Positions 1 to 10,563 of a stretch of 64,000 nt of DNA are shown here, piece by piece (positions within the stretch are counted from its first letter, which is position 1; every line of letters starts with the position of its first letter). The stretch lies in assembly GCA_030704615.1 (NCBI GenBank), contig CM060732.1, positions 16,244,001 to 16,308,000 of the forward strand. Reading direction: 5' to 3'. The notes beneath the pieces were generated by a model that did no database searches, had not been told where the DNA came from, and was given only the letters and a program-made list of their open reading frames with translations. Position numbers and translations under genes: made by a program. Source of the stretch: Takakia lepidozioides. Its lineage: Eukaryota; Streptophyta; Takakiopsida; Takakiales; Takakiaceae.

Positions 1-222
1 GTGCGCATTCTTGACAGACGAAAATTCAGCAGGATTTGGCACATGCGCGGAGGTTCTACATGGAGTCAGAGGAGAAGAATCTAACCCTCCCGGCACTCGA
101 ATCATATCTCAAAGCTGCGGAGGCCATGGCCTTCTGTACAGGTACATACGCGATGCCTTCCTTTCAAGTCCTTGCATTTCAGGATGTTAGAGGCCTCATG
201 TGGCGCATGAAAATTGGTCTTT
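1..222. other. Left-edge sequence, no supported gene
   Basis: The first 222 bases precede the tandem array. A short open frame runs through them, but it continues into the array and shows no recognisable domain or splice signal. Nothing else is visible here. Confidence 0.4.
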
Positions 223-960
223 GGGAAAATGGCGCCGAATTTCCAGTTCAGGGCTCCGAAAATGGCTAAGTCCCTAGGGTGCCTGGCCCTGAACTGGAAA
301 TTCGGCGCCATTTTTCCAGTTCAAGGCCATATTACCGTTCTGGGACTTAGCCATTTTCGGGCCGGAAATGGGAAAATGGCGACGAATTTCCAGTTCAGGG
401 CTCCGAAAATGGCTAAGTCCCTAGGGCGGCTGGCCCTAAACTGGAAATTCGGCGCCATTTTTCCAGTTCTAGGCCCTATTACCGTTCTGGGACAGCCATT
501 TTCAGGCGGGAAATGGGAAAATGGCGTCGAATTTCCAATTCATGGCTCCGAAAATGGCTAAGTCCCTAGGGTGGCTGGCCCTGAACTGGAAATTCGGCGC
601 CATTTTTCCAGTTCTAGGCCCTATTACCGTTCTAGGACTTAGCCATTTTCGGGCCGGACCAGGGAAAATGGCGCCGAATTTCCAGTTCAGGGCTCCGAAA
701 ATGGCTAAGTCCCTAGGGTGGCTAGCACAAAAATCCGAAATTCGGTGCCATTTTTTGAGTTTTAGGCCCTGACAGTCTTGGAACTTAGCCATTTTCGGGC
801 CAACCGGGAAAAATGGCGCCGAATTTCCAGTTCCGGGCTCCCAAGATGGCTAAGTCCCTAGGGTGGCAGTCACCGAAAACCGAAATTCGGCGCCATTTTC
901 CATTTCTAGGCCCAGTCAGATCCGCCCCAACCTGGGAAAATGGTGCCAAATTTGCAGTTC
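223..960. repeat. Tandem array of ~146-bp units made of nested inverted repeats
   Basis: Six units start with GGGAAAATGG-type sequence near 223, 370, 515, 662, 806 and 934, giving spacings of 147, 145, 147, 144 and 128. Each full unit carries the arm GCGCCGAATTTCCAGTTCAG and its reverse complement about 50 bp later. A second pair, ATGGCTAAGTCC and GGACTTAGCCAT, is interleaved with the first, so each unit can fold into nested stems. The last unit is degraded. Several long open frames cross the array on both strands, but they arise from the repeat and are not genes. The unit could be a satellite or a fold-back transposon terminus. Confidence 0.85.
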
Positions 961-2758
961 AGGGATCTCATTGTGTTTTTCATGAATGCAGGTATTGCAA
1001 GTTCTCCCTTTTGGAGAAAGGTCATCTGTCTTTCGAGCCACAATTCTTCTCCTGGATGGAGGAACCGTGGGGCTGACTCCATGTACACTGACGATATTGT
1101 GAAGGAGTGGCATCTGGAACATTTGCGTGATTGCCCTTGGTATGTGGACCTTCCGCCCGGCTCGCTCGACCCATCCGAGTTTCAATTGAAGCTGGATGAT
1201 GAGGCCCGATGAAACTAGGCTCCGCTGCCTCCGCTGGATGCAAAAGAGGCAAAAGCGCTTGCGAACTCCAGGAAAGCGGCAGAGCTTGCTCAGGCAGGAA
1301 TTCAGGAGAAATTGAATGAGAAGAATAAAGGCCAAAGGAAAAGGACAAGGAAACAGGTGAGTACAGTAACACCCAAAAAACAGAAAACCATCGGGGCATC
1401 GGAGGAGGCGCAGGAGGGGACCAAGGGAGTGACTCGGACGACGACTTTGTTCAAGGTCCTGCGACTGCTGTTGCTGCTACCAAGTCACCGGTCGTCCGGG
1501 TTCTCAAGTCAGTTCGGAGTGGGACTGGCTCTACCAAGAAGTTGGCATTTGAGGGCGAGCCTACACGGCGGTATTCGGCGGTGACGTTTACGCACAGGCC
1601 AAAGCTAGAACCTCCAACCATCATCCAATGCGTCAATGAGAGCTTCCTTGACGCTCTCGCTGCCAGGGCAAAGAAGGTGGCACACAACAAGTCTCTGGCG
1701 GAGCAGAAGGGGAAAGCCCATAAGAGGGCTGCCGGTACAGAGCCTAAAGACACCCCTGGTTTTGAAGCCGTGATGGAATTCACGGCTGTGAGCACGGATT
1801 GCAAGAGCACTCGGGGGGGGGGGGTTGAGGTGAAGAGAGCTTGCAATATGATTCTCCTCGACATTCCAGATGGGGAGCTGCTGGAGGGCCTGGATGGTGT
1901 GCCCACTTGGAACAGGTTTACTGAGGACCACTGGAAAGCCGGGTTTGGGCTGGCGGGATGCTCCTGATGACGTGGATGATTGTGGTTGTCCTTGCCACAG
2001 AGGGAAGACCACAGAGAATGCGGTGGCAAGGTGGACACCGAAAAGTGTCACCCCGGTCCTCCTCAGAAAATGGTTCTGCATCAATACACAGGGGTTGCGA
2101 ACAGGGGGCCAAAGTGTAAGTATTCATCTATTTGCATTCACCTCATATTGTGGTGTATCTAAACTAAATCCCGGAGTTGATCCCTCTTTTGTTGGATGTG
2201 CAGCCATTGGTGTTTGAGGCATATTGCTTTATGAAGAGAGGGTCTACGTTCAAATTCCGCAACGACGGTCGTCTTAATGATGCCACTGTGGACCCTGTTA
2301 CCTACAATGTCCTCTAAAACTATGTGCCCCACTCCAGTATGCCGAAGGACACAAAGACAGGCAAACTGTGGCGGTACAGCCGGACCCGGAGCCCTGCTTT
2401 CATCCAAACCTCATGGAGACGTGCTCGGATGTCCAAGGAGGATTCTGGACCTCACATGCGGCGGCGTAAGCCTTCACGTGCTCAGTTTGTCCCCTGGCCC
2501 GATTTGCAATTGCATGCCGCAAGCTATTAACCGCCCGCTTTGTTCCTCAGGTGCTTCATGTGTGGCCGCAGGGACGTTGTCCGATAGGCATGTGTTCGCC
2601 TTCGAGCCAGATACTGCCCTCACAACTCGGAACTTGCAGCGGCTGAATGTCTGCCAAAAGAGGAAGAGGCATCCTCGGAGGATGAGGAAAAATCCGAGAA
2701 GGAGCAGGGGGAGGAACAAGTTGGGATCGAGGCCGAGGAGCCCCCGGTGGACGAGTGA
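940..2758 (+). pseudogene. Decayed multi-exon gene of unknown family
   Basis: Protein-like segments follow one another on the plus strand, broken by stops and shifts. About 1081-1209 reads ...VKEWHLEHLRDCPWY. About 1230-1380 is lysine-rich. About 1540-1967 contains LEPPTIIQCVNESFLDALA. A plausible intron follows: GTAAGT at about 2116 and a ...TGTGCAG acceptor near 2202. The next exon begins PLVFEAYCFMKRG. An acidic tail, glutamate-rich from about 2650, ends with TGA near 2758. Plausible splice sites and a coherent acidic C-terminus suggest a former gene. In-frame stops near 1210 and 2316 and frame changes near 1960 indicate decay. I do not recognise the family. A 10-base G run lies at about 1817. 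Confidence 0.4.
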
Positions 2759-2883
2759 GTGGTCGCATTGTAAGTTGATCAGATTTTGTGAGGCACCTCC
2801 CTTCGCTCTCTTATTTCATTGAAAACCCTTCTTTATGCTTCTGCTGGTATTGACATCTTTGAAGTGGATTTGTTCTTACTGTA

Positions 2884-3200
2884 GGATGCCAAGTATGGCA
2901 GGAGGGACGTCTACACCGGAGTTCATGGAGGAGGAACGTGCCTTTTTTTGCCAGGGGGGGATTTCATGCCTAGTTCAGAAAGGGACTACATCTTCCTACT
3001 TATGCTGTCCGGCTTGCTTAGGGTGTCCATTAGGAGGTGCTTCCGAACCTAGTCATGTACAAACAGATTTTAGACGAGGCAAGCCTCAAGAAAATGAGAT
3101 GAGGGGAGAGGAGGCAGCAGCTATTAGAGCCCGTCGGGCTCGTAGATTTGTCTTGGATTCTGCTGAGGAAAGTGGGGGAGAAGAGGCAGAAGATTCCTAG
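2884..3200 (+). pseudogene. Short acidic/basic open frame, possible exon remnant
   Basis: The frame ends ...RARRARRFVLDSAEESGGEEAEDS at a TAG near 3200. The arginine cluster followed by an acidic tail resembles the low-complexity C-terminus of a nuclear protein. The segment may be the last exon of the decayed gene to its left. No domain is recognisable and the start is unknown. Confidence 0.25.
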
Positions 3201-3607
3201 GAGGTGAGGTGGATAGTCCCCCAAGGAGAGGACGGCATTTTTGAGAGGCATATTGCAACCGATGCATCACAGAGCTCGGAGGTGGGGGGGATGAGGGGGA
3301 TGGGAAGAAGGGAGGGCCAAGTTCCTCGGAAGGTGTAGGAGAGTAGTTTCCATTCCTGCTATGACAGTTAGGACACACTTGTATAGACGTGCTTGCCCAC
3401 AAAAATTTGCAATAAAATGTTGCATTTCATTGCTACGATGAGTCCACATGACCCTATTTCCGTGCCTCCTAACCCTATTTCCGTGGACAGACAATGGCCC
3501 GCTCATGTTTTTTTTTTTCCCGCTCATGCTCATGCCACTCATGAAATAGCAGCCCCCGTGAGGATGGACTGGCAGGGCAACACCAGTCTAAGAGACAGAG
3601 GCGGGGT
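3201..3607. other. Spacer with no supported gene
   Basis: The spacer contains G-rich and T-rich runs and a short direct repeat, CCCTATTTCCGTG, at about 3452 and 3473. No coding segment or promoter element is convincing. The next gene's ATG follows at 3608. Confidence 0.4.
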
Positions 3608-6403
3608 ATGACTATAGTGGCGGATCCACTGGCTTCACGGAAACCGCACGATAATGTTTCCCAAGCTCTTGTGCAAGATGGGGCACAACAGCACATAGAG
3701 CTGTTATTATTGGAAGCACAGCCTTCGGAAAGGGAAGAGGAAGTTACTTCAATACCACAGCCACCACAACCAATTGACTCAGTTGTTTTAGAGGTTCCAC
3801 AGTTCGTACATGCTGTGACATCACCCCCAATTGCTCTCGAAGGAGAAAGGTTGGACATTCCCACTACAGAGCAAGTCGTGGCTGAAATTGAGAAGGGTGA
3901 CCTTCTCTATGAAAACTCTGGTTTGGTAAGGGAATCAGTGATTCCAGAGGGCAGCGGTTGTCTAGGGAAAACCCTGCTGTGCATGTAATACCCACACCTG
4001 TGACGGAGGTACCAGGGGTAGAATATCAAGACATTGCAGCACCTGTGGCAGATGAGGTGGTTCAGGAAGAAAATCTGGTGGGGCAATGGCCTGAATGGTT
4101 GGTGAGGCATCACACTGTCGAGGATCAGGAAGAACAGCAGCAAGCTCACCATGATGACCCTCAGCAGGCCATGCTTATGAGTTCCATAAGCAAAACACTT
4201 AATTTGTTGGGCACTTATGTGAAATCCCATGTTCCATCTACCCAATTGGCAGCTTTGAAGGAGGAACTCAGGAAGGAGTTTGAGGCTCGATTTGCCACTG
4301 AGTGTGCTAACAAGGTAGATGAGGAGGTCAATCTCAAGTTACAGCAAGAGTTAGAGGACACAAAGGCTGCTTTGCAGTTGGCCAAAGGACACCTGATTGA
4401 AGCCGGCCTCGAGCAGGACCAGTTGCATGAAGCACATAAGCAACAGCTATACCAAATGCAGGTAAAGCATGAGGGCAAGTTGCAAGAAGTGAATGCACTA
4501 CATACGGAGTTGCAGGCAGTACATGAGAGGATGACCATACAATGTGCTACACTCACAACTACTCTTGAGCAAACTGCATTAGAAGTTAACAGACAAGGGG
4601 AGAGATGTATGAAGGCAGAGGCAGAGATAATCGAGCAGACAAAACTCATTGTTGATATGAAGAATACAATCTGTCGCAATGAGAATACTTTCAAGCAATA
4701 CAGACAGGTTGAGGCTGACCAAGAGAGGTACATCCTGGAGTTGCAACAAACAGTCATGGTCAATAGAAATGAACTCTCTGTGGCTAACAAGGCTTGGAAG
4801 GAAGCCAATAATCTGGCTGCTGCCTATGCGAGTTTGGTTGAACCTCATGCGAAGCGCATGGAGGCTTTACAGCAGCAGTTAGATGTGTACAAGCTCACCG
4901 AGGAGCAGACTCTCAGGGGTGCCACACACGACTTGGTGGATAACCACCTTATGCAAGTCTAATTAGCACAAGGGCCGGTGGAAGGCAAAGCACCACGGAA
5001 GCTCACCCAGGGCGAGATGAATGAGCTCAGACTGCAGGTGCAGAACATTGCCACAACTACTATAGACAATGTCTATAGTAGGATAGCGGAGCTACATGAG
5101 GATGTGGAAGGCCTGCAGACTCAGGTGGATGACTTGAGTTCAAATATTGACAAGAGAGTCTTTGTACCTGAGGAGCAGCTGATGGCTACTTATTTACAGG
5201 CCAGAACATTAATTTTTTCAGTCTTCTACGCAAGGGGTGCAGGAGATGCCAGTGGTAGAAGGGCCAGTGGTACCAATACCACAACAATTGACTGTGCAGG
5301 TAGCTGACCCTGTTGTTACTACAGCCACACCACAGCCTCAGGTATGGGGGGATGCTGCTTTTAACCCACCTAAGACTCATGTTGCACGAGAGTACACTCG
5401 GGCTATGATTATGCCCTTCAACCAAATTCCCATTGTGTTGGATTTGGCTTGGAAGGAATTTAGTCCGCCACAGTCGTTGGCTCATTACTACCAGATCAGG
5501 CGCATTTGGCTGCCAGTGACGACTAGGACTAAGGTTCTTCCGAACAATCGACCCATTGAGGATCATCACTTTGCGAGGTACTGGTCTGAAGCAGGTACCA
5601 TGTTGAAGGAATTAATTACCTTCCAAGTTGTACATGAGTACATTTATACCAAAACCAAGGAGGTATCAAGTATTGTCATGGGCTGTGGATTATACTATGC
5701 TGCTTGTTTTCTGGCACGTTATCACATTGAGCAGCAGAAGATGCAATCGCGATTTCTGAGTTATTCCAGTGGGGATCATTGGGTCTTACCTTCAGTGCCA
5801 CCTCATATGTACCTATATGATGCAAAAGTTATGATGCAGAAGGATTCCCAACTTCGTTCATGGTTTCATTTGGCTTGGAACAATTTGATAACACAGAAAT
5901 TCGGCCCTGACGATATTTTCTTTAAGGGACATGAGGCATGGAAATACTTGCACTGTTCCCAAGTCATTGGCACACCTCTTACCTATACAGATAAGGAGTT
6001 CATGACGTTCACTAATTTTGCGTGCCAGCGCTTACAACAAGTTGTGCAATTTAAACTTCCAGATATGGTTGGACAACATTGTATGCCACACAGGATTCCA
6101 CTTAAAGTTCGGCCGTTAAAACACCTGAGGGGCGACGAGGATTCTGATACTACTGTTTCTTCAGCGGACTCTTTTGACATGGCAGAGGACTATGCAATTC
6201 AGATGGCAGAGAAGAAACGACGGGGATCTCCTATGCCTGAGAGGTTACCTCATTATCAGCCAAAAGAGGGTCAGACATTTCCAGGTAGTGCTCAATCATC
6301 TCCATCAACCAGTGACAGGATTCGGGCTCGCACAAGGAGTCCTTCACGAGACTCTCACCGTCAGAAGGGTGCTCGCTCAAAAAAGTTTGCTAATCCCAAA
6401 TAG
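3608..6403 (+). CDS. Unrecognised coiled-coil protein gene with frame interruptions
   Basis: Four overlapping open frames make one gene-like unit. It opens at a real ATG (3608, MTIVADPLASRK) with a Gln/Glu-rich segment to about 3950. It shifts frame and continues from about 3958 to 4962 as a long heptad-like region (LQQELEDTKAALQLAKG, repeated QLxxA/E patterns). That frame meets one TAA at 4960-4962 and continues without a shift to about 5210. A second shift leads into 5237-6403, a compact region rich in Trp and Tyr ending in an Arg/Ser-rich tail (RIRARTRSPSRDS) and TAG. The sequence TTAATTTTTTCAG at about 5208-5220 could be a splice acceptor, so the second shift might be an intron end. The C-terminal 390 residues are uninterrupted. 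I do not recognise the family; a gag-like or host structural protein are both possible. Confidence 0.5.
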
Positions 6404-6566
6404 TAAACCGTGAGGACACGGCTTTTTGAGAGGGGGAGGGGTAAATGTTAGAGGGCTGCTTGGGACTTAGACGCTTTTACGGGTTCTGTGGGGTACCCTT
6501 AATTTTTGCGCAGACTAAGACCAACATGAGCCTTAGGGGTGGCAGCAGCAGGCTTTAGGGGGGTTA
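6404..6566 (+). other. Downstream flank of the coiled-coil gene
   Basis: A G-rich stretch (GAGGGGGAGGGG) follows the stop codon. No polyadenylation signal is clear. The minisatellite begins at about 6567. Confidence 0.3.
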
Positions 6567-6828
6567 CACAGCCCGACACAGCTTTACACAGCCCGTCACA
6601 GCCCGTCACAGCCAGTCACAGCCGCCACAGCCCGACACAGCCCGTCACTGCCAACACAGCCCGTCATAGCCAACACAGCCCGACACAGCCCGTCACAAGC
6701 GACCCAGCCCGACCCAGCCCGCCACAGCTTCGCACAGCCCGACACAGCCAACACAGCCAATCACAGCCCGACACAGCCTTACACAGCCAGTCACAGCTCG
6801 GCACAGCTTGACACAACCTGTCACAGTA
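6567..6828. repeat. Minisatellite of 10-11-bp CACAGCCCGA/T units
   Basis: The motif ACACAGCCCGACACAGCC and close variants (GTCACAGCC, CAACACAGCC) repeat with a period of about 10-11 bp. Open frames across it read Thr/Ala/His/Ser/Gln repeats and are produced by the repeat itself. Confidence 0.85.
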
Positions 6829-7250
6829 CATGGGGAACTATTATCATTGGCAGGGAAATGGCAGGGAACGACTGTGAGGGAACGACATCTGCAGAAGGAA
6901 CGTGTTACTTCAGGGATGACGGTCAATTAGTTAGTTGGTTAGAACAGCTTGCGGGCAGATAAGGGGAGCGGCAACGGAAAGATGACACTTCACGGGGAGC
7001 GCTTCTTGGTCATGTAGGAGAGGAGATTAGACGGAGAGCAAGAACAAGAGCACGGAGAAGGAGGAGAGATGAACACTAGATGCTTGTTACATGCAAAGCT
7101 GTAGTGAAACTGTAGGGCAGATTAGAGTCACCATGACATTGGCCTGATACCTGATAAATCGTAATCTGATACTTATTCGATACGAGCACACTGTGTAGAG
7201 TGACATGAGTGAAGCTGTGAAATGAATGCATGATTAATTGGAATTAAGTA

Positions 7251-7280
7251 GATACTGAAGCAATCTGATGCTTCAGTATC
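7251..7280. repeat. Perfect 12-bp inverted repeat with 6-nt loop
   Basis: The arms GATACTGAAGCA (7251-7262) and TGCTTCAGTATC (7269-7280) are exact reverse complements around ATCTGA. No T-run follows, so a bacterial-type terminator is not implied. The role is unknown. Confidence 0.7.
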
Positions 7281-8412
7281 AGATAAGGTGAATTGATAAC
7301 ATGAAGGCAAGAAGGAATACAAATGGGAAGTACAACCATGATTCACTAGCTGTAGGTCATGACTGATTGTACTGAGCGGGCTGAGTGCTTAGAAATATCC
7401 AACTCTTCTATCTTGGAGTTTCCACCTCGGATAGCGAAGGGATGGGTGAGTAAAAGCCGTTCGACATGAGTCTGTGACAGGGAACAACTTATCAGGTATC
7501 TACATATGGTTGGTTAAGTGGTTGAGATATTGTGGTGCGGGGGATGCAAGTGAATCCGACAGTTGCATACGAAGCAGATTACTAAGCCGTTTGGGCTTTG
7601 TGGAGAACAATGGAACACAACGAACATGCTAGAGAGGCGACTGTGCACCGCACTCTGTTTGTGACGTAACATTTAAATGGTGGTCGTGCATTACAGTGTT
7701 TGTTGATCGTGGACAACATCAAAACCAAGCCTCATACTGCGGAACGACAGACGTCCTATAATGCATTCAGCGGATACGCAGAGTCATGCAAATCATTCAA
7801 TTCACTCATGCTACTGATGTAAAACATTACAGAAGAAAAGTCTCTGGCCAGTGACCAAGAACACCAACAAAACATGAAATCCAGTAGACCCAAACTGAAA
7901 TAAATCACGCCACCAAGTCTGAAACATATCGCCCCCGTTGTGTGTGTGCCTCCTATAATTATTGACCCCACAGTCTGACCCCATTGCGACCGTGCAGCGA
8001 TGGTAGCACGCCGTCCCAATGCTCGACGCCATCTGGTAGTGGAATAGAAGGCCTTGGCAATATGGTTTGTTCAGATCCACCCAATCGCACGCCAAAACAT
8101 GGCCCGACTGAAAAGAGAAATCCGGGTTACGAAGCTTCGAATATCATTGAAATGAGGTTGTAGAGACAAGTACAGACACAAAATGGAAGTGCGAAGGAGA
8201 TGCACAATTGTCACAGGTTGAAACCAATAGGACATGGGAGCTTGAGGAGGTGGTACCAAGCAGCATAACCATACAGATTGCGGGTACTTTTGCCCACATG
8301 CAGCAAGTTTCTTGCTGCAAGCGGAAAGACAGAAAAAGTGAGGGACGGCCTCCCTCCTATGGATTCCGCTCTCTCCCAACCAACAAAGGACAACTAACCT
8401 CATAGCCTACAA

Positions 8413-8760
8413 TGGGTTCCAGTCAATCCTATATGTCATACATTCCATTGAGATCTCCAGAAAAAATAAGAAAGCTTGGAGATTTTGTTGTATCCATGCT
8501 AGGGTCCACAGTGAACATAGACATATAACCATTTACACATCCCAGGGTGGTGGTGGGGGCTGGTCTACCAGTACTCTCTGGTCAAATGCTACAGTAGGTC
8601 TGTATCAATCATATCTACCATACATTCCGTTGGGGTATCTTGATAAAATAAAATGAAATTTGCAGCATTTGTGGTATCCATCTGATTGAATTGAGTTCTG
8701 GTATTCAAATAACCACTTACACATTCAGCCAGTGCCATGGGGGGCTGTTCTAAGTAGGGG
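8413..8760. repeat. Diverged direct duplication of ~170 bp
   Basis: Two adjacent blocks, about 8413-8571 and 8590-8760, share anchors in the same order: CATTCCRTTG, TTGTRGTATCCAT-like, AACCAYTTACACATYC and GGGGGCTG. Each block shows substitutions and small indels. Confidence 0.55.
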
Positions 8761-9558
8761 AGAGCCCATGAATTAAGCTTTTTGTATGACAAAACAACTG
8801 AGAGAACACCTGATGGTGTTCTCTCTCATGTACATATGAGAGATGACCTGCCCCAAGCTAGAACAGCAGCAGGATGAGTTAAGTGAATAATGAAGTGGTG
8901 CAAGGCCTGCAACGCCTGCAGGGCAGCAACATGGTCTTACTGAATGTACAGCTCCTTGCTTGAGCCAATCACAGATGCATGACTCTACAAGTGAGTCACA
9001 TGATATTACATGTCGGGCCCAAGACAAACTGTCCATAAAATGATAGGGAGCAAAGAACCCATAGAACCAACCAGAGCATCATCTACGCGGATTGGCAACC
9101 TCTTTTGGGCAAAAATTCAAACATGATAAGTAGGGACCAAGCTTAAAGCAGTCCACTAGTATTCAATGGTCCATAAACATGTCTCTGGCCAATATAAGAA
9201 CCCCAAAATCACTGTGGCAAGTATGTAATATTGACTGGAAAACACATGCGCACTTCCAGTTTAATTCTGTGAACAATGTACCAAGAGCCAGAATTTGTGT
9301 AAATCTGCATGACATTTCCTGCTTCTAGAGTGAGAGAAATGCCACGTCACGTTTGTGAGAGACACGCCATGTAAGTTGGATGCCTCCAACACCCTGCAAA
9401 AATGACCCCCCCCCCCCTCCCCTTGGTGCCAGTCTTACAAAGCCCACATTATAATTCAAGGAACCGAGATTACATATACAATTTTCCCCAAGACGACTCT
9501 TCATATACTCCAGATAGAAAAAGGCAGTTGGGGGGGTGATACCTCATTCCAGATACTA

Positions 9559-10405
9559 CTACACGTCCACATCAACCAGCTCATCATCACTGGATTCTGT
9601 ATCTTCATCGCAACTGTCCTCCATGGGACATGGATGTGCTTCCTCAGATCGCATGTCTCTGTAAAGTGAAGCAACCTCTTCAGGTGTCACTTGGATGGTC
9701 TGGCCCACCCTCTCACCAGCAACATTGGTCCCTTCAATCTGATTGGGGGCTAAGAGGCCTGATACACTTGCAATATCATCGTTGCAAATGCTGACATCAC
9801 AAACAGCCCTGTGTGACCTGGGGCTTTTTTCCAGCACCACATTCCATCTCGGTTCATTCACACACTCAGAAATGACCTGTGATGGGAGCCCAAAAGGTTG
9901 TTCAAGTGGAGGCAACATGTCACGGGAGAAATTCACCAACGTGAAGCCACAGTCATCTTGCTTCATTGACACAGGCTGAGAACCCACACGTCGTGCACCA
10001 TGAACACAATAGCACCGTGGTGTGTGTGGAGCCATAATCCAATTCTAAAATCTCCTTTATGACGTACGCTTTCCACCACGTGCTCACTTGAAATGCCAGA
10101 AGATTCATGCTGGAAAATAGTAGACACCCTGAGTCATATGTCACAAAGGGACTGTTCAATCCATCTGAAGTAACCTTGAAGTGGTTTCCATAAGCCGACA
10201 TGCTCTTGTATGATGTTGCGATGAATGATGGGGGTTTGGACATGTCCAACAATTCTTTGCAGATTGAATCAGATGCATGGTTGGCAACACTCGACACATG
10301 CACGCGGACAGCCGTTACTAGCCGTTCTGCAAAGTGAGGGAGAGCGCGGATCCTATTCGGATTAGCAGCATTTTCAGTGTCCACACAGGATTTCTCCACC
10401 TCATA
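9559..10405 (-). CDS. CACTA-type transposon protein, C-terminal DUF4216-like exon
   Basis: On the minus strand an acceptor GTGTTGGCAG precedes ...SYEVEKSCVDTENAANPNR. The segment VIKEILELDYGS, then QDDCGFTLVNFSRD and RWNVVLEKSPRS, matches the layout of DUF4216, which accompanies tnp2 in many plant CACTA elements. One frame shift near 9985-10020 separates the two halves. The C-terminus is acidic (DEDTESSDDELVDVDV) and ends at 9559. It continues the transposase gene at 10568-13095, separated by an intron that starts GTAAGT at 10567 and contains a C run on this strand. The protein as written is interrupted, so the element is probably inactive. Confidence 0.6.
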
Positions 10406-10563
10406 TGACCTGCCAACACACGCACCACCACATGAGTTTCTCTAGTGCAACCCCTGCAGCAAATGGAAGAACAACTGCACCCACACCTGTACAAAGCATA
10501 CCCATGCATGCATAGCCAGTGCCAGAAGTTGTGACATCCACGGGGGGGGGGGGGGGTGGTCAC

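Larger units (their letters stand above)
6829..9540. other. Intergenic stretch, no supported gene
   Basis: No open frame here has a recognisable domain. Visible structures are a perfect hairpin at 7251-7280, a diverged direct duplication at 8413-8760, and a C-rich run at about 9408-9421. The stretch lies downstream of the minus-strand transposase and may include its element's 3' part. I could not identify a terminal CACTA end with confidence. Confidence 0.45.

Noticed and set aside
214-772. Overlapping open frames with FQFRAPKMAKSLG repeats on both strands
   Set aside because: They are translations of the palindromic ~146-bp repeat. The same peptide appears on both strands because the unit is an inverted repeat.
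6539-6811. Open frame rich in Thr/Ala/His/Ser/Gln
   Set aside because: It is a product of the 10-11-bp minisatellite, with no start context or domain.
6567-6828. CRISPR-like array
   Set aside because: There is no alternation of identical repeats with unique spacers, and the setting is a plant nuclear genome.
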